DNA of 64,000 nt from Saprospiraceae bacterium (lineage in GTDB: Bacteria; Bacteroidota; Bacteroidia; Chitinophagales; Saprospiraceae), in NCBI GenBank assembly GCA_020850225.1, contig JADZFD010000074.1:1-64000 (forward strand). Direction: 5' to 3'. A program made the translations under genes and the position numbers. This document shows, piece by piece, positions 38,113 to 48,512 of this stretch. Position 1 is the stretch's first letter. Each line of letters begins with the position of its first letter. The notes under the pieces are model-generated. The model was not told where the DNA came from and made no database searches. It saw nothing but the letters and a program-made list of their open reading frames with translations.

Positions 38113-39663
38113 GTGGAAAAAGAATTAGTAATAAAATCATCCGTCGGTGAAGTAGAAATAGCACTGTTGGAAAATGGCCGGTTGGTTGAAATTCACAAGC
38201 AAAAAAATAATGACAACTCTACTGTAGGTGACATATTCCTGGCTAGTGTCAAAAAACTTATGCCGAGTTTGAATGCGAGCTTTATGGATATCGGCCACAG
38301 AAAAGATGCATTCCTGCACTATACTGACTTAGGTCCACAAATCAAATCCGTTGTAAAATACACCAAGGCTGTAATGAATGGTCAGTACAATCAGCCGTTG
38401 CTGGATGGTTTTGATCTGGAGCCTGATAATCCTAAAACAGGAAAGATTGATCAGGTTTTTAGTAAAAACGACCATGTTTTGGTTCAGGTACTAAAAGAAC
38501 CCATATCAACCAAAGGACCCAGGCTGAGTTGTGAACTGGCACTCGCAGGGCGTTATTTGGTTTTAACTCCATTTTCCAATATTGTTGCTGTTTCCAAAAA
38601 AATATCTTCATCAGAAGAAAGAAAAAGATTAAAGGTGTTGGTAGAAAGTATCAAACCTAAAAATTTTGGGATAATTGTACGTACAGCAGCAGAAGGAAAG
38701 AAGGTAGCCGATCTGCATCATGACATTAAGGAACTAGAGGTTAAATGGACATCTATACATACCCAACTCCTTCAGAAAAAAAATCCGGACAAGGTACTTA
38801 GTGAGATTGACAAAACTTCTACTATTCTCAGGGATATCCTGAATGACAACTTCAACAGAATCACCGTTGACAGCAGGGAACTCTATCTATCCATTAAAGA
38901 CTATCTCAATAGTATAGAACCGGATAAGGTCAAAATACTACAGCAATATAAGGGTTCCCGGATGATATTTGACCACTATGATATCAACAGGCAAATCAAA
39001 GCATCATTCGGAAAGACCTTTACTATGTCAAGCGGTGCCTACGTGGTCATCGAACACACGGAAGCCATGCATGTAGTCGATGTCAACAGTGGACCAAAAA
39101 TGATCAAAAGGGAACAGGAAGAAGCAGCCATGTCCGTCAATCTGGAAGCTGCTGAGGAAATAGCCAGGCAATTAAGACTCAGGGATATTGGCGGCCTCAT
39201 CGTCATAGACTTCATAGATATGCGAAATTCTGAAAATAAGGTCAGCCTGTATAACAAAATGCGTGACTTCATGTCAGGAGACAGAGCCCAGCATACGATT
39301 TTACCACTGAGTAAATTCGGATTGATGCAGGTTACAAGACAACGTACACGTCCCGAAGTACATATCGACACTTCAGAAGTATGCTATACCTGTAATGGAA
39401 CAGGCAAAGTAAATGCTTCCATATTAATACTGGACAACATCGAAAGAGACATTGACTACATATTACAGTCGAGGCCAAAAAGCAAAATTAAAATCCAGTG
39501 CAATCCGTTCATTTATGCTTACCTGAGAAGTGGATTACCAAGTATTCAGATGAAATGGTTGTTAAAAACCAAAAAGTGGATATCACTCACTTCCAATACA
39601 AGCTATCATCTGAATGAATATAAATTCTTTGATGAGTCTGATGACGAAATCAGATTCTCTTAA
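38113..39663 (+). CDS. rng: Ribonuclease G/E family endoribonuclease
   Basis: Single-strand endoribonuclease (516 aa) for mRNA turnover and rRNA processing. N-terminal S1 domain at about residues 38-100 (GDIFLASVKKLMPSLNASF), RNase H-like catalytic part with the Asp residues of VVDVNSG and IDFIDMR, and the Zn-link CYTCNGTGK that joins subunits. Length matches RNase G (489 aa in E. coli) rather than RNase E; there is no long C-terminal scaffold. The only in-frame start after the upstream stop codon at 38104 is GTG 38113, and no Shine-Dalgarno is present. Confidence 0.94.
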   Translation: MEKELVIKSSVGEVEIALLENGRLVEIHKQKNNDNSTVGDIFLASVKKLMPSLNASFMDIGHRKDAFLHYTDLGPQIKSVVKYTKAVMNGQYNQPLLDGFDLEPDNPKTGKIDQVFSKNDHVLVQVLKEPISTKGPRLSCELALAGRYLVLTPFSNIVAVSKKISSSEERKRLKVLVESIKPKNFGIIVRTAAEGKKVADLHHDIKELEVKWTSIHTQLLQKKNPDKVLSEIDKTSTILRDILNDNFNRITVDSRELYLSIKDYLNSIEPDKVKILQQYKGSRMIFDHYDINRQIKASFGKTFTMSSGAYVVIEHTEAMHVVDVNSGPKMIKREQEEAAMSVNLEAAEEIARQLRLRDIGGLIVIDFIDMRNSENKVSLYNKMRDFMSGDRAQHTILPLSKFGLMQVTRQRTRPEVHIDTSEVCYTCNGTGKVNASILILDNIERDIDYILQSRPKSKIKIQCNPFIYAYLRSGLPSIQMKWLLKTKKWISLTSNTSYHLNEYKFFDESDDEIRFS

Positions 39664-39687
39664 TATTTTTTATAAATTTATCCCTTT

Positions 39688-40725
39688 ATGGGGTTGAGCA
39701 GATACAACGAAGATGCACTAAAAACCTGGTTCTCAGCTGATGATGTAGTGCTGGTAGCACCATTGAACTGGGGATTGGGTCACGCTGTACGTTGTATTCC
39801 CATAATCAGATGGCTTACAGGACATTGTAAATCCGTAATAATTGCTTCAGATGGGGCAGCACTTGATTTTCTAAGAAAAGAATTTCCCAATCTGCCTTAC
39901 GATGTTTTACCAGGCTATAATATTCGCTACACATATAACAATATTGTCCTGAATCTTATTATGGGTGCGTACCACATCATATCAGCAGCCATAAAGGAAC
40001 ATCTGCTACTAAAAAAAATAGTCCGTAAGCATCAAATCTCAGTTATTCTTTCTGATAACCGACTCGGGATGTACAATACTACAACTAAAAGTATTTACAT
40101 CACTCATCAGGTCAATCTGCTGCATCCTGTCCAATGGATCAGCCGTACAGGTACACGGGTACACCGATGGTTTATCAGCAAGTATGATCACTGTCTGATT
40201 CCGGATTTCGGAGGAGACGCTGCACTTTGTCCTGCGTTGTCACATGGCCTTCATACAAACTGCACCTTAATTGGACCGGTTACAGAAATCAAAAAACTTA
40301 ATATACCTCAAGTAACAGATATCCTTATTATTTTGTCCGGGCCGGAACCGCAAAGAACTATTCTGGAAAAATCATTGTTGATAAATCTTGTTGTATTAAC
40401 TGAATATAAAATTAAATTAATACGCGGGACGGATGAACTCTTGAAATACGATACGGATAACACCCCGCATATCAGCATAATAAATACAGCCTCCAGAAAG
40501 GAAGTCGAATATTACCTTAACAGTTCCCGATTATTGATATCACGCCCGGGATATACTTCCGTCATGGACGTATCAAATCTGGACATTAAAGCCATCTGGA
40601 TACCTACTCCCGGACAAACAGAACAGGAATATCTGGCAGATAGATTATCATATTCAGATAAATACTCAATTGTCAGACAAAATGAAATAAATAATTTGAT
40701 AAAGCATATAAAATTAATGATTTAA
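39688..40725 (+). CDS. MurG-like glycosyltransferase family protein
   Basis: GT-B-type glycosyltransferase-like protein (345 aa). The N-terminal domain begins with a strand and glycine-rich loop (VLVAPLNWGLGHAVRC, about residues 21-36) as in MurG. The C-terminal domain contains ILIILSGPEPQR and the donor-site segment SRPGYTSVMDV with downstream PTPGQTEQEYLA, comparable to the MurG nucleotide-sugar site. It is not MurG itself: the N-terminal G-loop GGTGGH is replaced. The acceptor is unknown, possibly a lipid or surface polysaccharide. It lies 24 bases after rng and 36 before the helicase gene, all on one strand. Confidence 0.75.
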   Translation: MGLSRYNEDALKTWFSADDVVLVAPLNWGLGHAVRCIPIIRWLTGHCKSVIIASDGAALDFLRKEFPNLPYDVLPGYNIRYTYNNIVLNLIMGAYHIISAAIKEHLLLKKIVRKHQISVILSDNRLGMYNTTTKSIYITHQVNLLHPVQWISRTGTRVHRWFISKYDHCLIPDFGGDAALCPALSHGLHTNCTLIGPVTEIKKLNIPQVTDILIILSGPEPQRTILEKSLLINLVVLTEYKIKLIRGTDELLKYDTDNTPHISIINTASRKEVEYYLNSSRLLISRPGYTSVMDVSNLDIKAIWIPTPGQTEQEYLADRLSYSDKYSIVRQNEINNLIKHIKLMI

Positions 40726-40761
40726 TTACAAAATTTGCAGTTTGCCCTTTATATTACGTAC

Positions 40762-43700
40762 ATGAGTAGTCAGAATAGTCAAAAAATTGATATCTTAAAA
40801 TTATTCAGTAAGGAAAATATCCAAAACCTCTACAATGAATATGTTGTACCCTTCAAAGATAATCCGGAAATACAACACCCCATCCAACCACGCAGAATGA
40901 TCGGAAGATATCTTACCTATCTCGACGACAGTAGTCCCAAAAATATTTCTGTCATGATTAATCTGCGTTCCAATGAACCTACTGTAAATTGTGATTGTAA
41001 GGAATACGCCCAATATAAGAAGTGTTATCATGTAGCCCGAGTAATACATTCATTGAATGAAGACTTTAACACAGCTATAAACAAAGCAGAAAACATATCT
41101 GAAACAAAAAACAAAAAAACAATCCTTACCTTACCTGATAAGGAGTCAAAAATTAAGATAAAATATACAAATTCTAACGAAAAAAAAACAGCTTCTGCCA
41201 ATACTACCTCAGGGGTTTTTAAAATTGAAAATGCTGCTAAATTTACATATTTTGATCTGAGATATTTATTTAAAGAAACAAATCAGATTCAACTGAGTAA
41301 TAAAAAAATAAAATATACAAAAAAATATGAGAACGGCTTCTCTGTATTAAATAATACATCGGGTATCAACCATACTGTAACATTTATGGTCGACAAACGG
41401 GATGATTTGCTTGTATCCTGCGATTGTGGAAAAACTACAGAAACAGCACTCTGCCCTCATGCTTTTGAAACAACCTATGTTCTAGTCAATTATAAAGGTG
41501 AAAATCTGTTTGCACCTTATCTTAATAGAATACACGAAAAAAACGAACTCCTGGCTGAATATGGCCTAACAGTTGATGATCCGGAATCAGAAGCCTTTGT
41601 TTTTAAAACTACAGTTGATAACAGAATTACAATAACCAAAATTCCCCGAAATATAGGTTCTGTCAGTGATATTATTTCCTTCACCAAGTCGTTGGATAGC
41701 AACACCTTATATAATCCAAGTAAATACATACAAAATGTACATGGTATAGGCTGGTTTTTACATTTAAACGTTGATATAGAATCAAATTTTCCTATAAAAA
41801 TGAATGCCTACAGCATTGAAAATGAGGGAATAAAAACGGAAAAATACCTAAAATTAAACATTGATGCTGATGACAATCTGAACAAATTATCAGTATTACC
41901 ACAAGAAGAATTTGACATTTTAATGGATTTTAGCTTTCTGAAATATAAATATCATCTTCAGAATGCTATATCAAATTATACATATAATTATCTGTCTTCC
42001 TACAGTACTCCGATATTCAAACGGGCATATACACACTATTTTTTTCAAAAACTGGAACAACACTGGAGTTTCTATTGTAACCAGGGCCCGATGCAGATAC
42101 TGGATGGAAAAACATTTTCAAAATCCAATTTAATATCAGTTGATTTGTATCCTGATGCGATACATGCTGACATTGTTGTTGAATATACACCCAGATTTAT
42201 TTATCTGAAAACCCGGTTTAAAGACAATGAAGATCAGGTGATATTGCATCAGAATGATGACAAGAGGATAATATCAGGCAGGATGGTCTACCAAAAAGAA
42301 ACCTTATACCTGATTAAAGATAGTCCTTTAACGGAACTGATAAAATCCATGCCTGAAGGTATATTGTCATTTCCGGCAAAGTTGGAAAATAAGATATTAA
42401 CAGAGATTTTATTTCCTTTATCTCAAAAATTTGGCATTGAATTACCTGATAATTTATCGGTCAAATACCACGAATATCCTTTTACACCGGTTGTTTATCT
42501 CAAGGAGTTTCAAAACAACTCCTTAATAGTACAACCCTATTTTTATTATGGAGACCATAAATTTGATTTGTTGGATCAAAGAAATTATGTGGTTGAAAAT
42601 GATAATCAAAAGTACTATATCAAGAGAAACCGGACTGAAGAAAAAGCATTTATTGAATTTATTCAGTCAGCACACAGTCATTTCAGAAATCAAAATTTTA
42701 TGCATTATTATACACTACCTTTTGATTTGGTGATGAAAAATGCATGGTTTATAGAATTTACCAGAAATCTCATGAATCTCGGTATAAAAATCATGGGATT
42801 CAACGAACTCAAAAAGTTCCGCTATAATACAAGCGATCCAACATGGGATATGAAAATCAGCAGTGGTATAGATTGGTTCGATGTCAAGGTAAAAGTACAA
42901 TGGGGTGATCAGGAAATTTCCCTCAGGGATATAAAAAAGGCGATACTCAATAATCAGGATTTTGTAGTACTGGACGATGGCAGTATCGGTGTTCTTCCCA
43001 GGGAATGGATCAATAAATACCTCAAATTATTCAAATTTGGTACTGAAGAAAACGACAATCTGAAAATATATAAGAAACAATTCAATATAGTTGAATTACT
43101 CTTTGATCAGATAGATGATCAACAAATCGTCAATGAAATCAATGAAAAGAAACAAAAACTCTTACACCTAAATAATATTGAAACAAAGCCCGTTCCCGAT
43201 TCGATTCAGGCTGAACTCCGGCCTTATCAGGAAACCGGGTATCAATGGATGCAGGTGCTGGATGAGATATCCTGGGGTGGTTGTCTTGCTGATGATATGG
43301 GATTAGGCAAGACACTGCAAACGATTACCTTTCTGACCTATATAAAAGATAAATACGACCATCCAACCAGCCTGATTGTATGCCCTACTTCACTGATATT
43401 CAATTGGGAAAATGAATTGAAAAAATTCGCTCCATCATTAACTTATATGATCTTCTATGGTTCTGACAGAGCAATGGAAATCAGCGATTTCAGCGAATAT
43501 GACATCATCATTACTTCCTATGGTGTAGTGAGAAGTGATATAGAGCGGTTAAGTAAATTTAACTGGGAATATGTCATTCTTGACGAAAGTCAGGCTATCA
43601 AAAATCCGCAGGCATTATCTACCAAAGCTGTTCAATTACTCAATACAAGGAATAAATTCATACTGAGTGGTACACCATTGCAAAACAATACTTATGATAT

Positions 43701-44604
43701 CTATGCACAGTTTAACTTTCTGAATCCCGGCTTACTGGGAAACAAAGATTTTTTCAAACAGGAATTTGCCAATCCTATTGACAAAAATGCTGATGCAGAT
43801 GCCGGGCAAATGTTGCGCAACCTGATCAAACCATTTATGTTGAGGAGAACAAAAGCCGAAGTAGCTGTCGATCTTCCTGAAAAAACCGAAACGATCCTTT
43901 GGTGTCAGATGGAGGACAGACAGAAACAGTTGTATGATGAATATAAGGAATTCTACCGGCAATCCATTATGGAAAAAATAGACAATCAGGGTATGGCCAA
44001 ATCCGGTATTTATATCCTCGAAGGATTACTGAGACTCCGTCAGATTTGTGACGATCCCCGACTGGTCAAAGATGCAGAACATCAAACGCACAAAGGCATT
44101 AAAATAAAAGAACTCATGCGGGAGATTGACGAAAATACCGGAGATCATAAGATGCTGATATTTTCTCAATTTACAGAAATGCTGGCTTTAATCCGCAGTG
44201 AATTTGATAAAAATAATGTACCGTATTGCTATTTGGACGGTAGTACTAGTGCGCAGGAACGCAACAATCAGGTTGAAATATTCCAAAACAATAAAGAAAT
44301 CAAGATATTTCTGATTTCATTGAAAGCCGGAGGCGTGGGACTTAACCTAACAGAAGCGGATTATGTTTATCTGGTAGATCCATGGTGGAATCCGGCAGTA
44401 GAACAGCAAGCAATTGACAGAACACACCGTATCGGACAAAAAAACAAAATATTCGCTTACAAAATGATATGCAAGGATACTGTTGAGGAAAAAATCATAA
44501 AACTCCAGGAGAAAAAACTGAACTTATCCAAAGAAATCATTCAGGAGGATAAAGCCTTCTTTAAAAGCCTCAACAAGGAAGATATTCAGTTTTTATTTAG
44601 CTGA
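40762..44604 (+). CDS. SNF2-family helicase with two SWIM zinc fingers
   Basis: Large Swi2/Snf2 ATPase (1280 aa). Two SWIM zinc fingers of identical spacing CxCx8CxH occur near the N-terminus: the first at Cys77/79/88-His90, the second about 140 residues on (CDCGKTTETALCPH). A long central region of unknown fold precedes the motor: motif I DDMGLGKT (844-851), motif II DESQ (941-944), SGTPLQNN, and motifs V-VI AGGVGLNL and QAIDRTHRIGQ. A TTG nine codons upstream is also open, but the ATG at 40762 is preferred. SWIM-SNF2 proteins are thought to remodel protein-DNA or RNA polymerase complexes; the target here is unknown. Confidence 0.92.
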   Translation: MSSQNSQKIDILKLFSKENIQNLYNEYVVPFKDNPEIQHPIQPRRMIGRYLTYLDDSSPKNISVMINLRSNEPTVNCDCKEYAQYKKCYHVARVIHSLNEDFNTAINKAENISETKNKKTILTLPDKESKIKIKYTNSNEKKTASANTTSGVFKIENAAKFTYFDLRYLFKETNQIQLSNKKIKYTKKYENGFSVLNNTSGINHTVTFMVDKRDDLLVSCDCGKTTETALCPHAFETTYVLVNYKGENLFAPYLNRIHEKNELLAEYGLTVDDPESEAFVFKTTVDNRITITKIPRNIGSVSDIISFTKSLDSNTLYNPSKYIQNVHGIGWFLHLNVDIESNFPIKMNAYSIENEGIKTEKYLKLNIDADDNLNKLSVLPQEEFDILMDFSFLKYKYHLQNAISNYTYNYLSSYSTPIFKRAYTHYFFQKLEQHWSFYCNQGPMQILDGKTFSKSNLISVDLYPDAIHADIVVEYTPRFIYLKTRFKDNEDQVILHQNDDKRIISGRMVYQKETLYLIKDSPLTELIKSMPEGILSFPAKLENKILTEILFPLSQKFGIELPDNLSVKYHEYPFTPVVYLKEFQNNSLIVQPYFYYGDHKFDLLDQRNYVVENDNQKYYIKRNRTEEKAFIEFIQSAHSHFRNQNFMHYYTLPFDLVMKNAWFIEFTRNLMNLGIKIMGFNELKKFRYNTSDPTWDMKISSGIDWFDVKVKVQWGDQEISLRDIKKAILNNQDFVVLDDGSIGVLPREWINKYLKLFKFGTEENDNLKIYKKQFNIVELLFDQIDDQQIVNEINEKKQKLLHLNNIETKPVPDSIQAELRPYQETGYQWMQVLDEISWGGCLADDMGLGKTLQTITFLTYIKDKYDHPTSLIVCPTSLIFNWENELKKFAPSLTYMIFYGSDRAMEISDFSEYDIIITSYGVVRSDIERLSKFNWEYVILDESQAIKNPQALSTKAVQLLNTRNKFILSGTPLQNNTYDIYAQFNFLNPGLLGNKDFFKQEFANPIDKNADADAGQMLRNLIKPFMLRRTKAEVAVDLPEKTETILWCQMEDRQKQLYDEYKEFYRQSIMEKIDNQGMAKSGIYILEGLLRLRQICDDPRLVKDAEHQTHKGIKIKELMREIDENTGDHKMLIFSQFTEMLALIRSEFDKNNVPYCYLDGSTSAQERNNQVEIFQNNKEIKIFLISLKAGGVGLNLTEADYVYLVDPWWNPAVEQQAIDRTHRIGQKNKIFAYKMICKDTVEEKIIKLQEKKLNLSKEIIQEDKAFFKSLNKEDIQFLFS

Positions 44605-44612
44605 TATTGTCG

Positions 44613-45038
44613 TTAATTATGTCCAGTCTGAATGGATTGCATCCATCTGAAAATGCCTGATCCGATAATGGCTCCTGCAGTGTTGACTATGATATCAAGT
44701 ACTTCAAATGCACGTCCGCTACGCATCCAGTATTGACCCGTTTCCATAGCAACACCAAAGCTTATGGCAAAAATGATTACCATCAGCATTCTATTCTTTT
44801 TTCTGGAGATGGTCATACACCATAAAAAACTGAATACAATATAAAAAACAGTATGGGCTATCTTATCCAATCCGGGTAGGTTCCAGAAATGCATTGACGA
44901 TAATGTTTTTGCTGAAACCAAAGAAAGATACAACGTAGTAACCGTCCATATCAGTGCAATATAAAAATAAGCATAACTGTCTACCCTGAACAGCAACTTC
45001 CCTATCCCTGCAATAACTTTATTGAATCTCAAGTTCAC
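44613..45038 (-). CDS. VanZ-like membrane protein
   Basis: Small inner-membrane protein (141 aa) with four predicted hydrophobic segments (about 22-42, 60-78, 83-103, 115-135) and the VanZ-family signature LDKIAHTVFYIVFSFLW, with Glu in GVAMETGQYW. VanZ relatives give low teicoplanin resistance in enterococci, but most family members have unknown roles, so resistance should not be assumed. It follows icmF by only 9 bases and may share its mRNA. Confidence 0.82.
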   Translation of the reverse strand: MNLRFNKVIAGIGKLLFRVDSYAYFYIALIWTVTTLYLSLVSAKTLSSMHFWNLPGLDKIAHTVFYIVFSFLWCMTISRKKNRMLMVIIFAISFGVAMETGQYWMRSGRAFEVLDIIVNTAGAIIGSGIFRWMQSIQTGHN

Positions 45039-45047
45039 GGATAAGGC

Positions 45048-48000
45048 TTACATATTTCTTCGGTATTTTCCTCCAACTTCAAATAAAGCATGCGTTATCT
45101 GTCCTAAAGTACAAACCTTAACGGTTTCCATCAGTTCTTCAAAAATATTGTTGTTGCTGATTGCCTTTTTTTGCAATACCTCCAGTGCTGCATTGGCTTT
45201 ATCTCCCGAACTTTGTGTCAGATTTTCAACTGTCTTAATCTGAGCTACTTTTTCTTCTTCGGTAGCCCGGATAACCTCTTCCGGAATTATCGTCGGTGAT
45301 CCTTCATTGGAAAGGAAGGTATTAACCCCAACAATCGGATACTCTCCGGTGTGTTTGAGGCTTTCGTAATACAGAGATTCTTCCTGAATCTTAGATCTCT
45401 GATACATGGTTTCCATAGCTCCCAGCACACCGCCTCTTTCAGTTATACGGTCAAATTCACTCAAAACAGCTTCTTCAACCAAATCCGTCAATTCCTCAAT
45501 AATAAAAGATCCCTGATTCGGATTTTCATTTTTTGCCAGTCCCAGTTCCTTGTTTATGATAAGCTGGATCGCCATTGCTCTGCGCACACTCTCTTCTGTT
45601 GGTGTCGTAATCGCCTCGTCATATGCATTGGTGTGAAGAGAATTACAATTGTCGTATATGGCATACAATGCCTGTAATGTTGTCCTGATGTCATTGAATG
45701 CTATTTCCTGAGCGTGCAAAGAACGTCCTGAAGTCTGTATATGATATTTAAGCATTTGCGACCGGGCGTTGGCACCATATTTATATTTCATCGCCTTAGC
45801 CCATATCCTTCTGGCAACTCTCCCAATAACGGCATATTCGGGATCTACACCATTGCTAAAGAAAAAAGAAAGATTTGGTGCAAAATCATCTATATGCATT
45901 CCTCTGTTGAGGTAATACTCCACAAATGTAAATCCGTTGGATAGCGTAAATGCCAGTTGTGAAATGGGATTTGCTCCGGCTTCAGCTATATGGTACCCCG
46001 ATATGGAAACTGAATAGAAATTCCGTACATTTTGCCGGATAAAATAATCTTGTACATCACCCATGATTCTCAACGAAAATTCTGTGCTGTAAATACAGGT
46101 ATTCTGTGCCTGGTCTTCCTTGAGTATGTCTGCCTGAACCGTACCCCGAACAGACTGGAGTGCCCGCTCTTTTAATGTTAAGTAAATTTCAGGATTCAAT
46201 ATCTCATCTCCGGTTACTCCCAAAAGCAATGTACCAAGTCCGTTATTGCCTTCCGGCAAATCACCCTTATACTGGGGTCGCTGCAACCCTTTAACATCAT
46301 ATTTTTCAACAAGCTTTTGTTCTACGAGGTGTACTAGATTATGTTCTTTAATATATTTTTCGCATTGCTGATCTATGGCAGCATTCATAAAAAACGCACA
46401 CATAGCCGACGCAGGGCCATTAATCGTCATGGAAACTGAGGTCGCCGGATCACAGAGGTCAAATCCGGAATAGAGAATTTTTGCATCATCCAGACAACAG
46501 ATACTTACTCCTGAATTTCCGATTTTACCATAGATGTCGGGTCTGTAATCGGGATCTTCACCATATAGTGTCACCGAATCAAAGGCAGTTGACAATCTTT
46601 TGGCCGGCATTCCCAGAGATACATAGTGAAACCGCTTATTGGTTCTTTCCGGACCTCCTTCACCTGCAAACATACGGGTCGGATCTTCGCCCTGTCGCTT
46701 GAACGGAAAAACACCGGCAGTATAGGGAAATTCTCCCGGTACATTTTCCTGAAGATTCCACTTCAGAATATCACCCCAATCCTTGTATCCGGGAAGTGAT
46801 ATTTTGGGAATCCGGGTTCCTGACAAGGATGTAGTGTATGGCACTACTTTTATGTCTTTATCACGCACCTTATAGACAAAATAATCAGATTCGTAATTTT
46901 TTTTCTTTATGTCCCACTGATCGAGCATACGCTTATTTTCGCCATTCAGATCTTCCCATACACGGGACAGTTCCTGCTCTACGGATAGCCGGACATTCTG
47001 ATCACTTAAGATTTCCTTTGTTCCGTTCAGTAAGTATGCTTTCGTTGCCAGAGCTGCCTGTTTAAGAACTGATTTATCATAATTTCGGTTATTCTCTGAT
47101 ATTTCAGACAAATATCTTACCCGGTTGGGTGGGATGATGTATACCTTTTCGGCTTCACCCAGGGGTAAGGTTAAGGTGGAAGTAAAATGGCTGCCTGTCT
47201 TATCATTTAATAATTGGATCAGTCTTTTATACAACGTATTGGTTCCCGGATCATTAAATTGAGATGCTATTGTACCGAAAACGGGCATTGTATCCGTAGG
47301 TTGATCGAACAGCTGATGGTTGCGCTGATATTGTTTCCTCACGTCTCTCAACGCATCGGCGGCACCTTTTTTATCAAATTTATTGATGGCTATAATATCA
47401 GCAAAATCCAGCATGTCTATTTTTTCCAATTGACTTGCTGCTCCATACTCGGGTGTCATGATGTACATCGTCATGTCTGAATGGTCAACAATTTCCGTAT
47501 CTGCCTGCCCAATACCCGAAGTTTCAAGAATAATCAGATCAAAACCAGCTGATTTTAATACGGTAAGTGTATCTTTAACGTATCTGGAAAGTGCAAGATT
47601 GGACTGACGTGTCGCAAGAGAACGCATATAGACACGGTCATTATTGATGGCATTCATACGAATCCTGTCTCCCAAAAGAGCACCTCCTGTCTTTCTTTTA
47701 GACGGGTCCACAGATACTATAGCGATATGTTTGTCTTTGAAATCCATCAGAAACCTCCTGACCATTTCGTCTATCATACTGGATTTTCCGGCACCACCTG
47801 TTCCGGTAATTCCCAGTACGGGCACATCCTGAGATTGTAAAGTATCGAGTAAACCCTGGTGTAAGTCTGGAAAATTCTCTACTGCTGAAATTACTCGGGC
47901 GATAGCATGCTTGTTATGTTTCTGTATCTGGTTCAGTTCATCTTTCAATGTTTTACCTACCGGAAAATCGCACTGTTTCAATACATCATTGATCATCCCC

Positions 48001-48398
48001 TGCAAGCCCATACTCCTTCCATCGTCCGGAGAATAGATTCTTACAATACCGTATGCCTGTAATGCTTCAATTTCTGATGGTAGGATTGTTCCGCCACCGC
48101 CGCCAAATATTTTGATGTGTCCACAACCTCTTTCCTGTAATAAATCGTAGATATATTTAAAAAATTCGTTGTGGCCGCCCTGATACGAAGTTATGGCTAT
48201 ACCTTGTACATCTTCCTGTATTGCTGTTTCGACTATCTCACTTGCTGATCTGTTATGTCCCAGATGAATAATCTCAGCACCTGACTGTTGAAGAATCCTG
48301 CGCATGATATTGATAGCTACATCGTGTCCGTCAAAAAGAGAACCGGCTGTTACAATTCTTACTGTTTGTTTAGGCGTATAAATGTCGGATTGTATCAT
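45048..48398 (-). CDS. icmF: Fused isobutyryl-CoA mutase (IcmF)
   Basis: Coenzyme B12-dependent mutase that interconverts isobutyryl-CoA and n-butyryl-CoA, fused to its own G-protein chaperone (1116 aa). Domain order is that of IcmF: B12-binding domain first (about 10-145; [15 protein letters not shown] contains the cobalt-ligand His), then a MeaB-like GTPase (P-loop GTGGAGKSS at 199-207, plus [20 protein letters not shown] and NKFDKKGA), then the TIM-barrel mutase (from about 520). [19 protein letters not shown] in the substrate-binding barrel resembles IcmF rather than methylmalonyl-CoA mutase. The chaperone presumably loads and repairs B12. A promoter box lies 30 bases upstream. Confidence 0.95.
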   Translation of the reverse strand: MIQSDIYTPKQTVRIVTAGSLFDGHDVAINIMRRILQQSGAEIIHLGHNRSASEIVETAIQEDVQGIAITSYQGGHNEFFKYIYDLLQERGCGHIKIFGGGGGTILPSEIEALQAYGIVRIYSPDDGRSMGLQGMINDVLKQCDFPVGKTLKDELNQIQKHNKHAIARVISAVENFPDLHQGLLDTLQSQDVPVLGITGTGGAGKSSMIDEMVRRFLMDFKDKHIAIVSVDPSKRKTGGALLGDRIRMNAINNDRVYMRSLATRQSNLALSRYVKDTLTVLKSAGFDLIILETSGIGQADTEIVDHSDMTMYIMTPEYGAASQLEKIDMLDFADIIAINKFDKKGAADALRDVRKQYQRNHQLFDQPTDTMPVFGTIASQFNDPGTNTLYKRLIQLLNDKTGSHFTSTLTLPLGEAEKVYIIPPNRVRYLSEISENNRNYDKSVLKQAALATKAYLLNGTKEILSDQNVRLSVEQELSRVWEDLNGENKRMLDQWDIKKKNYESDYFVYKVRDKDIKVVPYTTSLSGTRIPKISLPGYKDWGDILKWNLQENVPGEFPYTAGVFPFKRQGEDPTRMFAGEGGPERTNKRFHYVSLGMPAKRLSTAFDSVTLYGEDPDYRPDIYGKIGNSGVSICCLDDAKILYSGFDLCDPATSVSMTINGPASAMCAFFMNAAIDQQCEKYIKEHNLVHLVEQKLVEKYDVKGLQRPQYKGDLPEGNNGLGTLLLGVTGDEILNPEIYLTLKERALQSVRGTVQADILKEDQAQNTCIYSTEFSLRIMGDVQDYFIRQNVRNFYSVSISGYHIAEAGANPISQLAFTLSNGFTFVEYYLNRGMHIDDFAPNLSFFFSNGVDPEYAVIGRVARRIWAKAMKYKYGANARSQMLKYHIQTSGRSLHAQEIAFNDIRTTLQALYAIYDNCNSLHTNAYDEAITTPTEESVRRAMAIQLIINKELGLAKNENPNQGSFIIEELTDLVEEAVLSEFDRITERGGVLGAMETMYQRSKIQEESLYYESLKHTGEYPIVGVNTFLSNEGSPTIIPEEVIRATEEEKVAQIKTVENLTQSSGDKANAALEVLQKKAISNNNIFEELMETVKVCTLGQITHALFEVGGKYRRNM

Positions 48399-48427
48399 TA
48401 TAACTTACTATTTTTGGAATGTAAATG

Positions 48428-48435
48428 CAAAAATA
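48428..48435 (-). promoter_or_regulatory. Candidate icmF promoter box (TATTTTTG)
   Basis: TATTTTTG on the minus strand, 30 bases before the icmF ATG, matches TAnnTTTG and is followed by CA. Confidence 0.55.
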
Positions 48436-48512
48436 GCGAATAATGACCATTATTACACTAAAACAGAGCAATTTATGACCAATTCAACCGTAAAGAGGTA
48501 CTTAGAGTATAA

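Noticed and set aside
44613-45038. Glycopeptide-resistance gene call for the VanZ-like protein
   Set aside because: Only the membrane-protein family matches; no vanA-type cluster is present, so resistance is not supported.
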